64,000 bases of DNA from Gymnorhina tibicen (taxonomy: Eukaryota > Chordata > Aves > Passeriformes > Artamidae), in contig VXAZ01007724.1 in the NCBI GenBank assembly GCA_013399875.1, positions 124,001-188,000 on the forward strand, written 5' to 3'. This document shows, piece after piece, positions 39,301 to 51,045 of the stretch. Below the pieces are notes generated by a model. That model was not told the DNA's origin. It saw nothing but the letters and a program-made list of their open reading frames with translations, and made no database searches. The position numbers and the translations under genes are program-made. The stretch's first letter is position 1. Every line of letters begins with the position of its first letter.

Positions 39301-42300
39301 TATGTGTTCTTACATGATAATCTCTCAATCTTCCTTAATTCTTACCCTCTAGAGAGGTAATTTTGGAATTTGAATCACTTCCTATCATGGAGTGCTATCA
39401 TTAGAATGAATTCTAATTGACAGATTTTACACTACTCTTTAAAATAGCTCAGTCTTAACTTTTTCCACTTCCAAAGGGACAGACTGTATTTTCTGTATTA
39501 CTCTGACTGTATTTCTTTCCTCTAAATCAGTCTTTCATCTGTTATAAAACATTGTGCATTTGCTCTGTATTCTCCTATTCTAATTATTCTTGCCAAAGAC
39601 TTTTTCAAAAACCTTTACTAGAACCAAGCAAATTCTATCTTCTCCCTCTTTCAAACAGACTTTTGTAAATTTTTTCAAAGAATTCTAAGAAGTCAATTAA
39701 ATGCTAATAATTCTATGTGAAACTGTATTTTAAAATGTTACTTTTACTATTACTACTACTATTCCTTTCCCCTGCCCCGGATTTAGTCTGTAGATTTTTG
39801 AACATAAACAATAGTATTACTTTATCATCTTATTCCCTAATACCACAAAGAGATTTCAGGAAGCACCAGTACTGAAACAATCAAAGTAGATTCTTCTGGA
39901 CACAAATATTCCACTCCTCCTCATTGTATGATGCTGTTTAAGAGCAATGAATGTTAAAGAAAGAAAAGGATTGACCACTCATTGTTATAGTAATAGTGTG
40001 CTTTAAGAAGTAATGGCATAAACAGAAAAAAACACTGATTATTACATCAGCATTACTCCCACAGAGCAAAGTGGTAGGACTTGCTCTGATTTCAGACAGG
40101 ACATTTGACCAATGCAGACTATATATATCACATACTGACATGAAAAGTGAAAGTAAATGTCTTATGAAAGGTTCAGAAAGAATAAGGCTGGAGCATGAAG
40201 ATATCATACCTTTGGGGATAGAAATATAATGTTGATTCTAAATATCCCTTATGTAAAATAAGCCCGGTTACAAATAGTGACAAAAGGATGATAGGTAAAA
40301 ACTGAATTCTATCACAGGGAGATTTAATAACAGGAAATGTAGCACAAAGTCAAGAAAACACTGAAAGAAACCAACTATAACCAATACTTCATACCCGCAG
40401 AGCACCTCTTGTTGTTGAACGAGTACAATCTTTATGGGCCTTGCAGGTTCTGCTGTGTTCTTGGCTAAGCAAAGGTTGTCAGAAACTGCAAATGCCTTCT
40501 ACTATGTCAGATAAATTTGAAGAATCCCACTCCCACAGCTAAATAACTCTTGGGTCACAGCCTTTGACCTATATTTCAGCTTTTGTCTTAGTTCTGCAAT
40601 ACCTTGTGCTTGAACTTCAAAGCAAAAGCCATAAAAGACTGCAGATATGGGAGAGAAAGCACTTAAAGGAAGAGCTTTGGCCATACACAACATATGTTCT
40701 TTGTTCCACCATAAATTCAATTGTGAAGTTCACAATGGATTTGGAAGAGAACAACAGTGTTGTAATTTCCAAATTACTGCAGATAAGAAAATGGCTGAGG
40801 AAGTAGACACAAGGAAAGGCTGTCATTTAGGCTGCCTGTCAGTTTGTCTGTCATACATCTCTTCTTCACTACCCTCTCTTCCTTTTTTCATAACCGAATT
40901 GTTTTTCCAACTGACACTATAGATTTACTTATTTTTCCAACCCCAGCTTTAACAGTAACAAAGGCAGTGCAAGGGACTAAAAAATCAGATCTCTGTTTTT
41001 CTGTAACAAATTGCACCTGAACAGAAAATGCTAAGCAGAGTGTCTAAAAAAAAAAAGAAAAAAAGGGTATAATTTTTATTATTAATTCCATGCTGTTTTA
41101 GTTATAAACATAATCCTCCTTCTCCATGCTATTCTCAGCACTCTTTTGATTATGTGAAACAAATAATGTGTGGAATGCTGTGTTTAAGTTTTATGCTATT
41201 GAGATTTCTTTCTGGAAAATAATTACATTTCAATGGTTTCCAAAAAAGGACTCATGACTACTCCTTTTTTCAGTGTCCCAATGTAGCTTTTAAATGTTTT
41301 TTCGAATTAACACTATGCACCTGCTTATGATTAAGCTTTAATTACATTTTTTTTTCATGCTGCATTGAAATAGCACATTCTATATGTGAAAACACTGTCA
41401 AGCACACAGGAATGTTAGTGTTTACTTTTTCAAAGAGCTAATCATAAAATTCTACATCCTATTATTTACTATAGAAAAGTACTTAGCTCAAAATTTCAAT
41501 TTAATTGTGAATGTAGGTAAAATAATAAGAAAAAATTTGTTGTACTTATGAAATATGTTCATGCTGCTTATTCAGTAGCATGTCCTAGTGACGTAGTGGC
41601 AGAACAGATTAAATTTAAACCTAGAGATGAAACAGATGAAAGCAGACCAGGCTCAATAATGTCAGTGGCACCTGTTAGAGTTTTGTCATAAAGAAAGAAA
41701 CCAAAAAAAAAAAGTAAAACGAATATACATAAAAGTATTTCACAGTTTTGATCAAAATCACTGCCACTGAAAGACAGTATAATGAATAGTGCTTAGGAGG
41801 ACTGAATCTATCAATCCAAGATGGGATTTTTTCTTTCTTTGTTTGCCTTGTTGAGTTTTTTAAAACTTTGACTGTGGAAAAATAAAGACCCTGTAGTAAA
41901 AAGGTTAACTGAAAAGTTCTTTAAATTGGCCTTGCCTCAAGTAGAAATATTTGTCTCAGATTACTCAGCCAGATGTTTTGTGATCATTGCAGGGCTTATC
42001 TTAGGCAATGGAAATTCATCAAAGTTAGAGGACTTTCAGATGCACAGGTAAGTATTTACTGTATCTTTATTTGGCAATTTGCCTATTAAAAGGCCAGAGA
42101 CATAATCAGAAACTACTAGGAATCTATGAAGTATAAATTAAGATGGCCATAAATTCAGCATCCAAGTCGTTAAAATAGTTGATAGTAGATATAAGAAGGA
42201 AAGATTAATTTCTCAGACAGTGCTACATAGTCTTAACTTCTAAGACGTATGAACTATGAAACACAAACGGGACAAGCTGTTGATTTTAGGACACTGAATG

Positions 42301-42508
42301 CTTAGAAACGTTGTTGGGTAAATTGGCAGCCTTCTGCCCCATGCAGAGAAATGTGGCAAATTTACACAGGTGGAATCGAATAGGCATGTGGCATTTTGTT
42401 TAATTGTTCTATGGAGTTAGAGTATTCACACATACACACAGGAGACTCTCCTTTATCCAGACCAGCTAAAAATCCACTGGTGTTTAAAAGAACATAACAT
42501 ATTAAGGT

Positions 42509-42567
42509 AAATCTGAAAGTGATTATTTCACTTTCTTAAAATCTGAAAGTGATTATTTTCCTTTCTA
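42509..42567. repeat. 30-bp tandem duplication near a CDH18 splice donor
   Basis: Two adjacent units of period 30 both begin aatctgaaagtgattatttt or a close variant and end in a ctttct-containing tail, differing at a few positions. The array lies within the intron, 40 to 99 bp beyond the 5' splice site of the 137-nt exon (donor at 42607). Confidence 0.8.
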
Positions 42568-42607
42568 GTTTTTATTTTTCATACTATGTGCCAAATAAAT
42601 TATTTAC

Positions 42608-42744
42608 CTATCTCAGAAGCAGCCACTGTGATGTTGTACCAAGGTGTCTCCTCTCTGTCAAAGATCTTGGCAGTCTTAATGGTCCCAGTACTAGCATCAA
42701 TGGTGAAATACCTATCTTCTTCTGTGTTATGATCAATGAAATAT
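42608..42744 (-). CDS. CDH18: CDH18 exon: EC4 middle (137 nt)
   Basis: It encodes the middle of EC4. The acceptor ttcttcacag precedes ATATTTC, so one nucleotide completes the Arg codon opened in the 254-nt exon and YF follows (phase 2 entry). The donor is GAGATAG|gtaaat, phase 1, splitting the Asp codon of the next exon. Visible residues include EEDRYFTIDASTGTIKTAK, the calcium-binding DRE of FDREETPWYN, and the N-glycosylation sequon N-I-T in WYNITV. The 137-nt length is usual for this type II cadherin exon. A 30-bp tandem duplication sits in the intron about 40 bp beyond the donor. Confidence 0.97.
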
Positions 42745-44951
42745 CTGTGAAGAAATATAACAATAAATATATATTCATTGCAGTATATATAATCCAAAGT
42801 AACAGAAAGCTATATAAGAATATTATTTTCAAGCTTTTAAAATCACATTCTTCAAAACAACCTAAAAAATCTATAATTTGAAGAAACCCAAAGAAACACC
42901 ATATTTCATTTATTTCATAATGTTTTATTTCTTTTCACACATAACAGTATTTCCACTGAGTCACAAAGGTATAAATTGCTAACAGGTGGTATTTTGCACA
43001 GCAGTATACAATCCTGTCAAAGGTAAGATACACATGTATTTTGACTAAAAATCATGAAATGGAAAAGCAGAAAAGAAAGCAGACACTAAGATATTATTTT
43101 TCTGCTTATTTGCCTGTCACTGCAAACTGGTGTGCTCAGCCTCAGTGCCTGTTTTGAAGCATGCCTCTCTGACATGAAGTCGATGACATGATGACACATA
43201 AGCCATTTGGAACATAATCATTACAGAGTATCAGAAATGTCTGGTTTCCAGAGCAGCCATTGACACTACCCTAGAAGCAGAACTAAGCATCCCTGCTTTA
43301 CTCCCTTGGCTTCTGGGCACTTTCCCTAGCAGGGAAAGTAAATGCCTTGAAGTGGGTAATGGAAGCAGAGGGAAAGAACACAAAAGAAGAGATTCACAAG
43401 ACAGTTTTTCTCAAAGCTGGAATAATTTACAATGGCTTTTAACAAATGAAGCATTTACAGAACCCTTTCAAGACCTCTTAACTAACTCTAGAAGAAAAAA
43501 AAAGGAAAAGTATTATTTTAGGTACCATAATTATTTTCCTGATAATTTGTCATCCCTGCTTTCATTGTGTGAAATTCCATATATATTTAATACATGGAAG
43601 GTATATAAAGGTCAAAATGATTTATTTGTCCCATCCAATTGCTCTTATTTTAACATCACCGTAAGTGTTATTCCCAGCTAATAAAAAGAGTGGCATGCAT
43701 AAAATAATTAAAAATAAGTTTTATTTCTCTCACAATGTACTTATTTATATTGTGGGGGAAAAAAAGCAAACAAGCAAATAAACATCTAATTGAGTGATAT
43801 ATTAAAATCACAGATGATGTAAAAAAGCAAAAAAATGAAAGCACTTAGAGGGGAATGCAGCAATCTGAGTGAGTCACCTTAATTGGTCAAAGGATTGGAC
43901 ACTCAGTGGAAAAGCCAGATAGGATTTGGTGACTTAGGTTAGATCTTCCTTACTGGAGAGAACCTGAACCCACCTCTCCCACCTGCAAGAAGTATTTATA
44001 TCTGCTTTACAATATGCTATCTTGCCTTGTGGAACTCCAGATTTTCTCACCATGCTTCAAGTATTTTTAGCAGCTAAAGGACCATAGTTCAGTCACTGGA
44101 AATCACAGCAGCCAAAGTTAGGCTAGAAAATCTTTCTTCTTGCCTGTTTTCCATCTTTCTTTTCAACATCATGAAGAGTGAAAACTCTGTCATATGATTG
44201 TGGGAGTTGTTGGAGACACAGCAGACCTCAGTTCCCACCCATTTTATGTTTCTCTGGAATAAATATTTTCCTTGTTGTTTCACATCTAAACTAAGTCACA
44301 ACCTATTGTCCAGTTTATTAATTGCCAACAGCTGAGAATACCTTACTCCAAAATCTACCAGATGTACCCAATAATGACGCTTTGGATGTGCAAGATGGCA
44401 GCTCAAGTTTCTTCAACCAAGTGGACTGACAAGATCTTGATTACGTAGGGGATGGGGCAATTTTTTAAGAGTTTTTTCAGAGAACATTATTCAGTGTATC
44501 TCTAACTGGATTAAAAAAACAAAAACAAAACCAAAAAAACCAAGTGATGTTGCCAGAAAAAGAACAATAAAGTTAGTTAATTTATAATTGCTGGATCACA
44601 GCGGTCATTGCAGACACACTTCTGAAAGTTGGCATGGTTCTCCATGCTTGGTACACTCAGGAGAGGAATTAAAAGAAAATTCCTGAAGAACATTCATCAG
44701 TCACTGATCATGATATGCTGGATGGTGCAGACATCCAAACAAATTTATTTTGCTTTGAGGAATATTGGAATCCACTGATGACACATCACAAAAAAGAACA
44801 AATATGGACCACACAATTATCATCTTGGCATTATTTTATGTGGCCCTATTTGTCCAAGCTATAATCACCTCTTTAAGACTGTGCCAGTCTCAGTGGAGAA
44901 CTTGTATCTCCCATGTCCACAGATAGCATTGCCTTTTGCTATTTACAAAAG

Positions 44952-45075
44952 CTTGGACACAGAGTAGTATCAACGTCTAAAATTCCATAAAGCTGCTGTA
45001 TTCGATACAGAGTCTTGGACACAGAGTAGTATCAACGTCTAAAATTCCATAAAGCTGCTGTATTCGATACAGAGT
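44952..45075. repeat. Perfect 62-bp tandem duplication
   Basis: Copy 1 is 44952-45013 and copy 2 is 45014-45075. Each begins cttggacacagagtagtatc and ends gtattcgatacagagt. The two copies match at all 62 positions, and the match extends one further base. Complete identity in otherwise diverged intronic DNA means either a recent duplication or an assembly artefact. Confidence 0.95.
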
Positions 45076-48000
45076 CATGCTGACATCTGAACTTTGTCCA
45101 GAAGATACATGCTTCAGGTGGAGAAATGCCCCCATGCCTTGCACCTTATGCTTGGCAGTGTAGGAAAACTAAGCTAGGAAAAATAGTTGGAATGTTTTGA
45201 TTAGACTATTATTAACAAAGAAATAATGAATGTTTAGTTGTGTTGGGCAAGAGACATACACAGATACACAAACATCTTTTACATGATGAACTAGAAGGTT
45301 AAGAGAGAAAGCATGGAAAGCATAATTGTCCTTCAGTTTTCTTGGAGACATTTTACTGGTAGAGCTTACAATCAGTTATGCAATGATAAAATTTTATTAA
45401 TTCTCTCCTAGTATAGCTTTGTTTTTCTTGACTGTAGTAGTCCCCTGATAACAACAAGAATTATTTGCTGAAAAAAAGAAATCAAATATTCTTTCCTAAC
45501 CTGTTCTTATGGAATAATGCAAATCCAAATCAATTTATAGTACCAGAGTCTTTGCCCCTGCAAACATTAAATACTCTGGACACCGTTTGCTTATTATCAG
45601 CATCAGGCACAGTGACTATTCTGTGAGTCACTATTGGGCTGACCACAGAACCATAAAAATAGGGCAATGTATTATTTATAGACAGTAGATTAAAATTAGA
45701 CAGAATTTCATATTGGGCTTAAATAAGAAAAAAAACAGCTGCTTTTTTGTGTGTGTGACATAAGAAAACATTACCTCTTCCTCTGAGTAAAATACAGAAA
45801 GAAAAAAGAAAAATATCTGTCCCAAAAATGAAGCTTGCATAGAAAAACTGATGTTTGATTTTCTGATGAATTGTGATCATCTAATGATTCATTTTCATAA
45901 ACATATTGTAAAAGATGGTCTATTTTTTTTAAAATATGAATACCTTTTCCTAAATCAGTTATTTAAAAGTGTTCCACCGATCAAATCTCTGTTTAAAGAA
46001 TTTAGGATTGGATTAATAAGTTCAATTGTATTTTCTGCGTATTTAATGGAAACAAAGTGATCCTGTGGTAACTTATTGTACTAACACTTTTACTTCCAGT
46101 GACACTAGAATAATGATTTTTTTTTCCTAATTTATCCACAGTAGCCCTTCCTTTTCATGTGCTAACTTTTGCATGCAGTTACAGACATGCTGAAATATTC
46201 ACAGATTGAAAATTATTTTCTTTATCAATGAATAAAGAAAAGAGTGGTACGTGCTCAGGCTTTCTCATTAAGAAACATTCAGTTCTCCTCCATTACTCCA
46301 GATTCTTCCTTAAAATTGTTTTGTGCATCATATTTAAAGCAGCCATTTGCACTGCTCTGTTTCCCAACCTTCATAAATGTCAGTAAAACAAGTTACAGAA
46401 GATATTCCCACACAGTATGAAACCTAGGAATGCTAGTTCTTCTTCCAAGTGCTTTAAAAATATTTTTTACAAGAACTCTCTTGGTAGAGCAACTCATTTT
46501 CGTCATGTTAGGGGACATTTAGAACAAGTTTCATTGTATTTACAAAATGCTAAACAATTTAGACCTTTATAAATACTAGTCACTCATTTACCTACATGTT
46601 GAGAATAGAGACCAGGTATATCCATAAATAGAGCACATTCTAGAGGCAATGATGCTTTACTTAAGCTTCCAAACCTACTTCATCTTATTAAAAAAAAATT
46701 ACTTTCATTTGGATAATAGTGGCAGCAGTCATTCTCTTCCACTCCTACCCTTCCCTCCACATCTACTGATCTGCTTTTCGATGCTTTTTCTAGACCACAG
46801 AAAGATATAGTGCAAGTTTTGAATTTCAAAGGGTCATTTCAAAAGAGGTTTTTCACCTCAACACAGTTGACGGTTTCGACTCACTTGGAATGCATTAATT
46901 CAAAAATTAATTTACAATATCCATTTGAGATATTTATTTATAGACATTTAGTCATGACAATGCCGTGTGAGTTAGCATGCACATTAAATCAGCATATCTG
47001 AGCTGCATGGCACATGTTAATAAAGAGACTTAATAACAAGACTTGCCTAGATAAACAGCTCTCCATAAACTGTTTACATGCAAACCAGCAACAGAAATCA
47101 ATCTGAAGGAAACTTCATTAAAAAGGATCACGAATACAGAAAACTTACTAGTCATACTATCTGAAAATAATCTGAAGGAAATTAAATACTAAAACTGAAT
47201 CCTGCTAGCACTGGGAAATGCAACATGTGCCACCTTTTTATTAGGCAGTGTCAGTGAATGGAAGGGCATTCCCAGTTTCATCTATATCCTTATTCCTACT
47301 TGACCAAAGCAAGCCACTGGCTCCTCTGGCTTTGTTACTCACTTCCTGCCTTCTAGTGAAGCAGTGGGTCAGTGGTGACAGATATTTCCCCCATTTTTAC
47401 TGAAAACTAAAAGCATTTGCATTAATTAGGAAATAAAGAGAAACATAAATGAATGATGGCCCTTGGGCAGAAGGTCAGTGTAGAGCATATAAATCTGCTT
47501 TCAGTATTAAACCTGTCAGACTCTTAATAATGCAAAGACTGCTTAAAATTGAGAAAATTTTAAAAGGTGCTAAAATAGTTTAGGAATAATAATGATCTCC
47601 AAGCCTTTTAGGAGGGCTTCTGAAGCTAAAAGGCATAGGCATTTTCAGAATTTCTCTACCTAAACTATTCAGTCTTAATATTAACATCAGTTTATCACTG
47701 GAGAGACAACTGGCATAGGCTGTTACTATTCTGGTATGGCTCTCTCTAGATACTGTGTTTTAAAGAAGAACCTTGAGTTTGAACTTTTATAATAGTTTTG
47801 AGATTTTAAGTTGTATCTTTCTGTTTTTAATAAAATCTTTATCTTTTCATTATGTTATTTTTCATTTATTACCCTATGTATTAACTGCAAAAATGAACTC
47901 TTACATATTTCTAACCTGGCTACAAACCTCATACTGATAATAAACTTCCAAAGACTGAGTTCAGCCAGATGTGAATTCAAAGATCACAGTACTTCTTTGG

Positions 48001-50479
48001 ACTTTTCTTTTGAGACATAAGAAAATACCCAGTTCTCAAATAACAAGTGAACTGGTTGCAAAGAATCACTAAAAAAAAGTCCATGGGAAGGGAACAGAAC
48101 CTTGTCCAACCAATTATACCTTCTAAAGACTTATCAGTTAGAAATCAAATGTCATTATAAGGAAACCTGTTCAGTTAAAGGTTTAAGCAAGAAAACTGTC
48201 TCAGAAAGAGATAAAGTACAGAAACTTTTATTTCATTTTATAAAATATCTTAGAAAAGGAAGAGCAAGCAACTGCATAGAGTGAGAGAAGGACGTATACC
48301 ACGACAAAGAGTAAGAGAACCTACCAGCTGCAACTCTCTGTGTTTGACCGGCTGGAGAACAACAAGAAATGGCCCATGCTGGGACATAACTCGACTGAGT
48401 GCTTTTTATCTTCTCTCTGCCTCCTGACTGCAGTGTTCATGAGCCTGGGAACCAGCAGCAAACCCTTGAAGCCAAATGAGGTGGTGAGGAGACATTCTGT
48501 TGCCATGACTGTCTTGCACTACACTACCTCCATTCCAGGGCCGATCTATTTCCCCATAGTTCAAACAAACTCAGCCAGGAGAGAAAAGCAATTGTGAAGT
48601 ATGCCAATCAGCAGGTAACCAATTTTCTCTCTGTAGCATGTCTGGTGCATTAAGGAGACATTTGATATTCCAGAGTTCCTTGGCAAAAGACTGCTACTGA
48701 GAACTACAGCCTTCAACTATTCTTTCCAGGTGTGAAAATTAAATACATTTGAAGATAGCTTGCAGAAGGTAATCCCTCTGTTTACTGTTACTTTGCTTCC
48801 TTTTCTAACAGACATAGCCTAACTTTGAGAAAAATACTGTTCCTCTCAGAGCATTTAAAGGAAGTTGATTCAATATGCTGTTCCCACTGAGTTATTGCTG
48901 GTGCTGGCTGCCAGCTGACACCCATCAGCTGATCAGCAGCGCCTTGTTGCTTCTGTACAGGACTCCTGGCTCACCTCCCATAATGAAATTTCAGCTCAGC
49001 AGGAGTAGCAGCTTTCCATCTCCTAGTCCTGGAGATGTGAGTTGGCAGATCCCAGGAGACACAGGGGAGTTGACAGCAGCGAACCACTGTGTCCCAGAAA
49101 AGCCCCTGAGAGGCAGCCACTACCTGTTCGAATTTTATGCAAAAGTCAGCTTCCTGCTCCAGTTCTCATTCCCATCCTCTATGTTTTGCTAGCACACTGC
49201 TCACCTTGAACACAGAAAATTTGGAACACTGTTCATTTGAAGGAAATAAGCCATTTCTAGACACTCATCATTTCTAGCTGGCAGTTTCTGTCTGCATGTG
49301 TTATCCAGTGATCATTTTTCTAGCCAATTCTACCAATAAATGTAGGCTACGTACAGGCCACACCCTTCAAGGCATAATTCAGAATTCAAAGCAAGATAAA
49401 ACTTTGTCTTCTTTTAATGACTTTATGAATTTCTTCAGATATGACCGTTCAAATGCATTTCATGTAGATGTGTTGAGGCAGAACAATATCTTATTATATC
49501 TAAGTTGCTTGTTGTTCAAAGAGATTAATATTCAGATTTCAATGCTGATAAGAAATAAGGTACAGTCAGTGTTACATGAGAAACACTTATTTTCCCCTAA
49601 AAGCTAGCTACAGCTACAGCTACTTCTCTACCTACCAGCTAAAGAATGTTGTTGTACTTATATATTAACTTTTTTTTCTCTACATATTATAGACGAAACC
49701 AAACAAAACCAAGACTGATAGATTTATGCCTATTTATTGGAGCTGAATGACCCTATCAAATGACTACACTGGAGAGATGTTCAGATATGAAGACTGACTA
49801 AAACCACGAAAGAACGTTAATACTTGAGGTATTCTGAAGTCAGTAGAAATTGTAGAAAAATAAAGATGATGTTCAAGCATGAAAAATTAGTCTTTCATGG
49901 TCAAAAAGATGATCTGTCAGTGTTTTCTCTCTCAGCTCTGAGGGAGAGATGGAGGTGGTTCTGGTTGATGTGGCATTCTGACCACTATCCCGAGCTGGAT
50001 TCTTCCTAGTCAGAAGAGCTGTCAAAACATCTTACCAGTTCCTGCTCAAGCAGATGGACAGGTTTTTACTGGGAGAGCTAAGACACATAGTTTGACAAGA
50101 ATCAAAACTAATTTGAGGCCTCTGGGAGCAAAACAGCAACAGACCTCCCACCTCAACACTATAAAGAAAGGTTTTAAAATGTTTTCTCCCTGTGAAGTCA
50201 GATGGAGAATTAGAGAAGAAATTGAAGAAAAATTCCCATCTCTCTCCAGCCATTCAAAATAGGGTGTTCATTTTCTGTCTCGATTTACTGACAATCTTAG
50301 AATACTGGGGGCTTATGATAGTGTTGTGCTTTGAGGTCTCCTTTGAGGAGGACAGATGTCTTCTTTGCCTCCACAAGCACAGGGCTGGCAGGATCTAGAG
50401 CATCTCACATGTTCCCCCCCCATGGGCATATGAGGGAGGGATGGTTGCTCTACATGATGGCCCTATGTACAACCAACAA

Positions 50480-51045
50480 AGAGTCATAGACTCCTTTAAT
50501 TGTAGCCTGGATTGGAAGGGACCTTAGATATCATCTAGGTCAAACCTCCCTGACATGGGCAGTGAGACCTTCGACTAGACCAGATTGCTCAGAGCCCCAT
50601 CCAACCAGGCCTTAAACATTTCCAAGTATGTGGCATCCACAACTTCTCTGGGCAACCTTTTCCAGTGTCTTACCAACCTCACAGTAGAGAATTTTTTGCT
50701 AATATCTAACCTAAACCAACTCTCTTTCAGTTTGAACCATTCCCTCTTGTCCTGTCACTACATGCTCTTGTAAATAGTCCCTCTCCATCTTTCTTGTAGG
50801 CTCCCTTCAGGCACTGGAAAGCTGCAATTAGGTCACCTCAAACAGTCTAACAGTCTACTCATCCAATCCATCTCTTTTCAATTTAGAGAAAATCATATTG
50901 TGGGGAACTGTGTCAAAGGCTTTATGGAAATCCAAATAAATGACACCTGTAACCCTTCCCTAGTCCACTGATGTAATCACTCCATCAAGGCCACTAGACT
51001 GGTCAGGCAGGACTTTCCCTTAGTGAAGCTGTGCTGGCTGTGCAC
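50480..51045 (-). mobile_element. CR1 retrotransposon, internally deleted
   Basis: The plus strand is reverse-complemented CR1. The 3' portion runs from about 50480 to 50840, with attggaagggaccttagata, ttctctgggcaacctttt, ccctcttgtcctgtcacta and gctgcaattaggtcacctca. From about 50860 it changes to an earlier part of ORF2: caatttagagaaaatcatat, tgtgtcaaaggctttatgga, tccactgatgtaatcactcc, gaagctgtgctggctg. The intervening consensus is absent, so the copy carries an internal deletion near 50840-50860, where 'cagtcta' is repeated. Confidence 0.8.

Larger units (their letters stand above)
30328..42607 (-). other. CDH18: CDH18 intron between the 137-nt and 122-nt exons, about 12.3 kb
   Basis: A phase 1 intron. 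It contains three CR1 insertions (32715-32820, 35298-35638 and 38228-39300) and a 30-bp tandem duplication near its 5' splice site (42509-42567). It is the intron richest in CR1 in the window. No other gene is supported. Confidence 0.85.

Noticed and set aside
48340..49192. GC-richer block with plus-strand ORFs of 85 and 105 codons
   Set aside because: No recognisable protein family and no clear splice-bounded exon. An unassigned repeat or plain intron is more likely.
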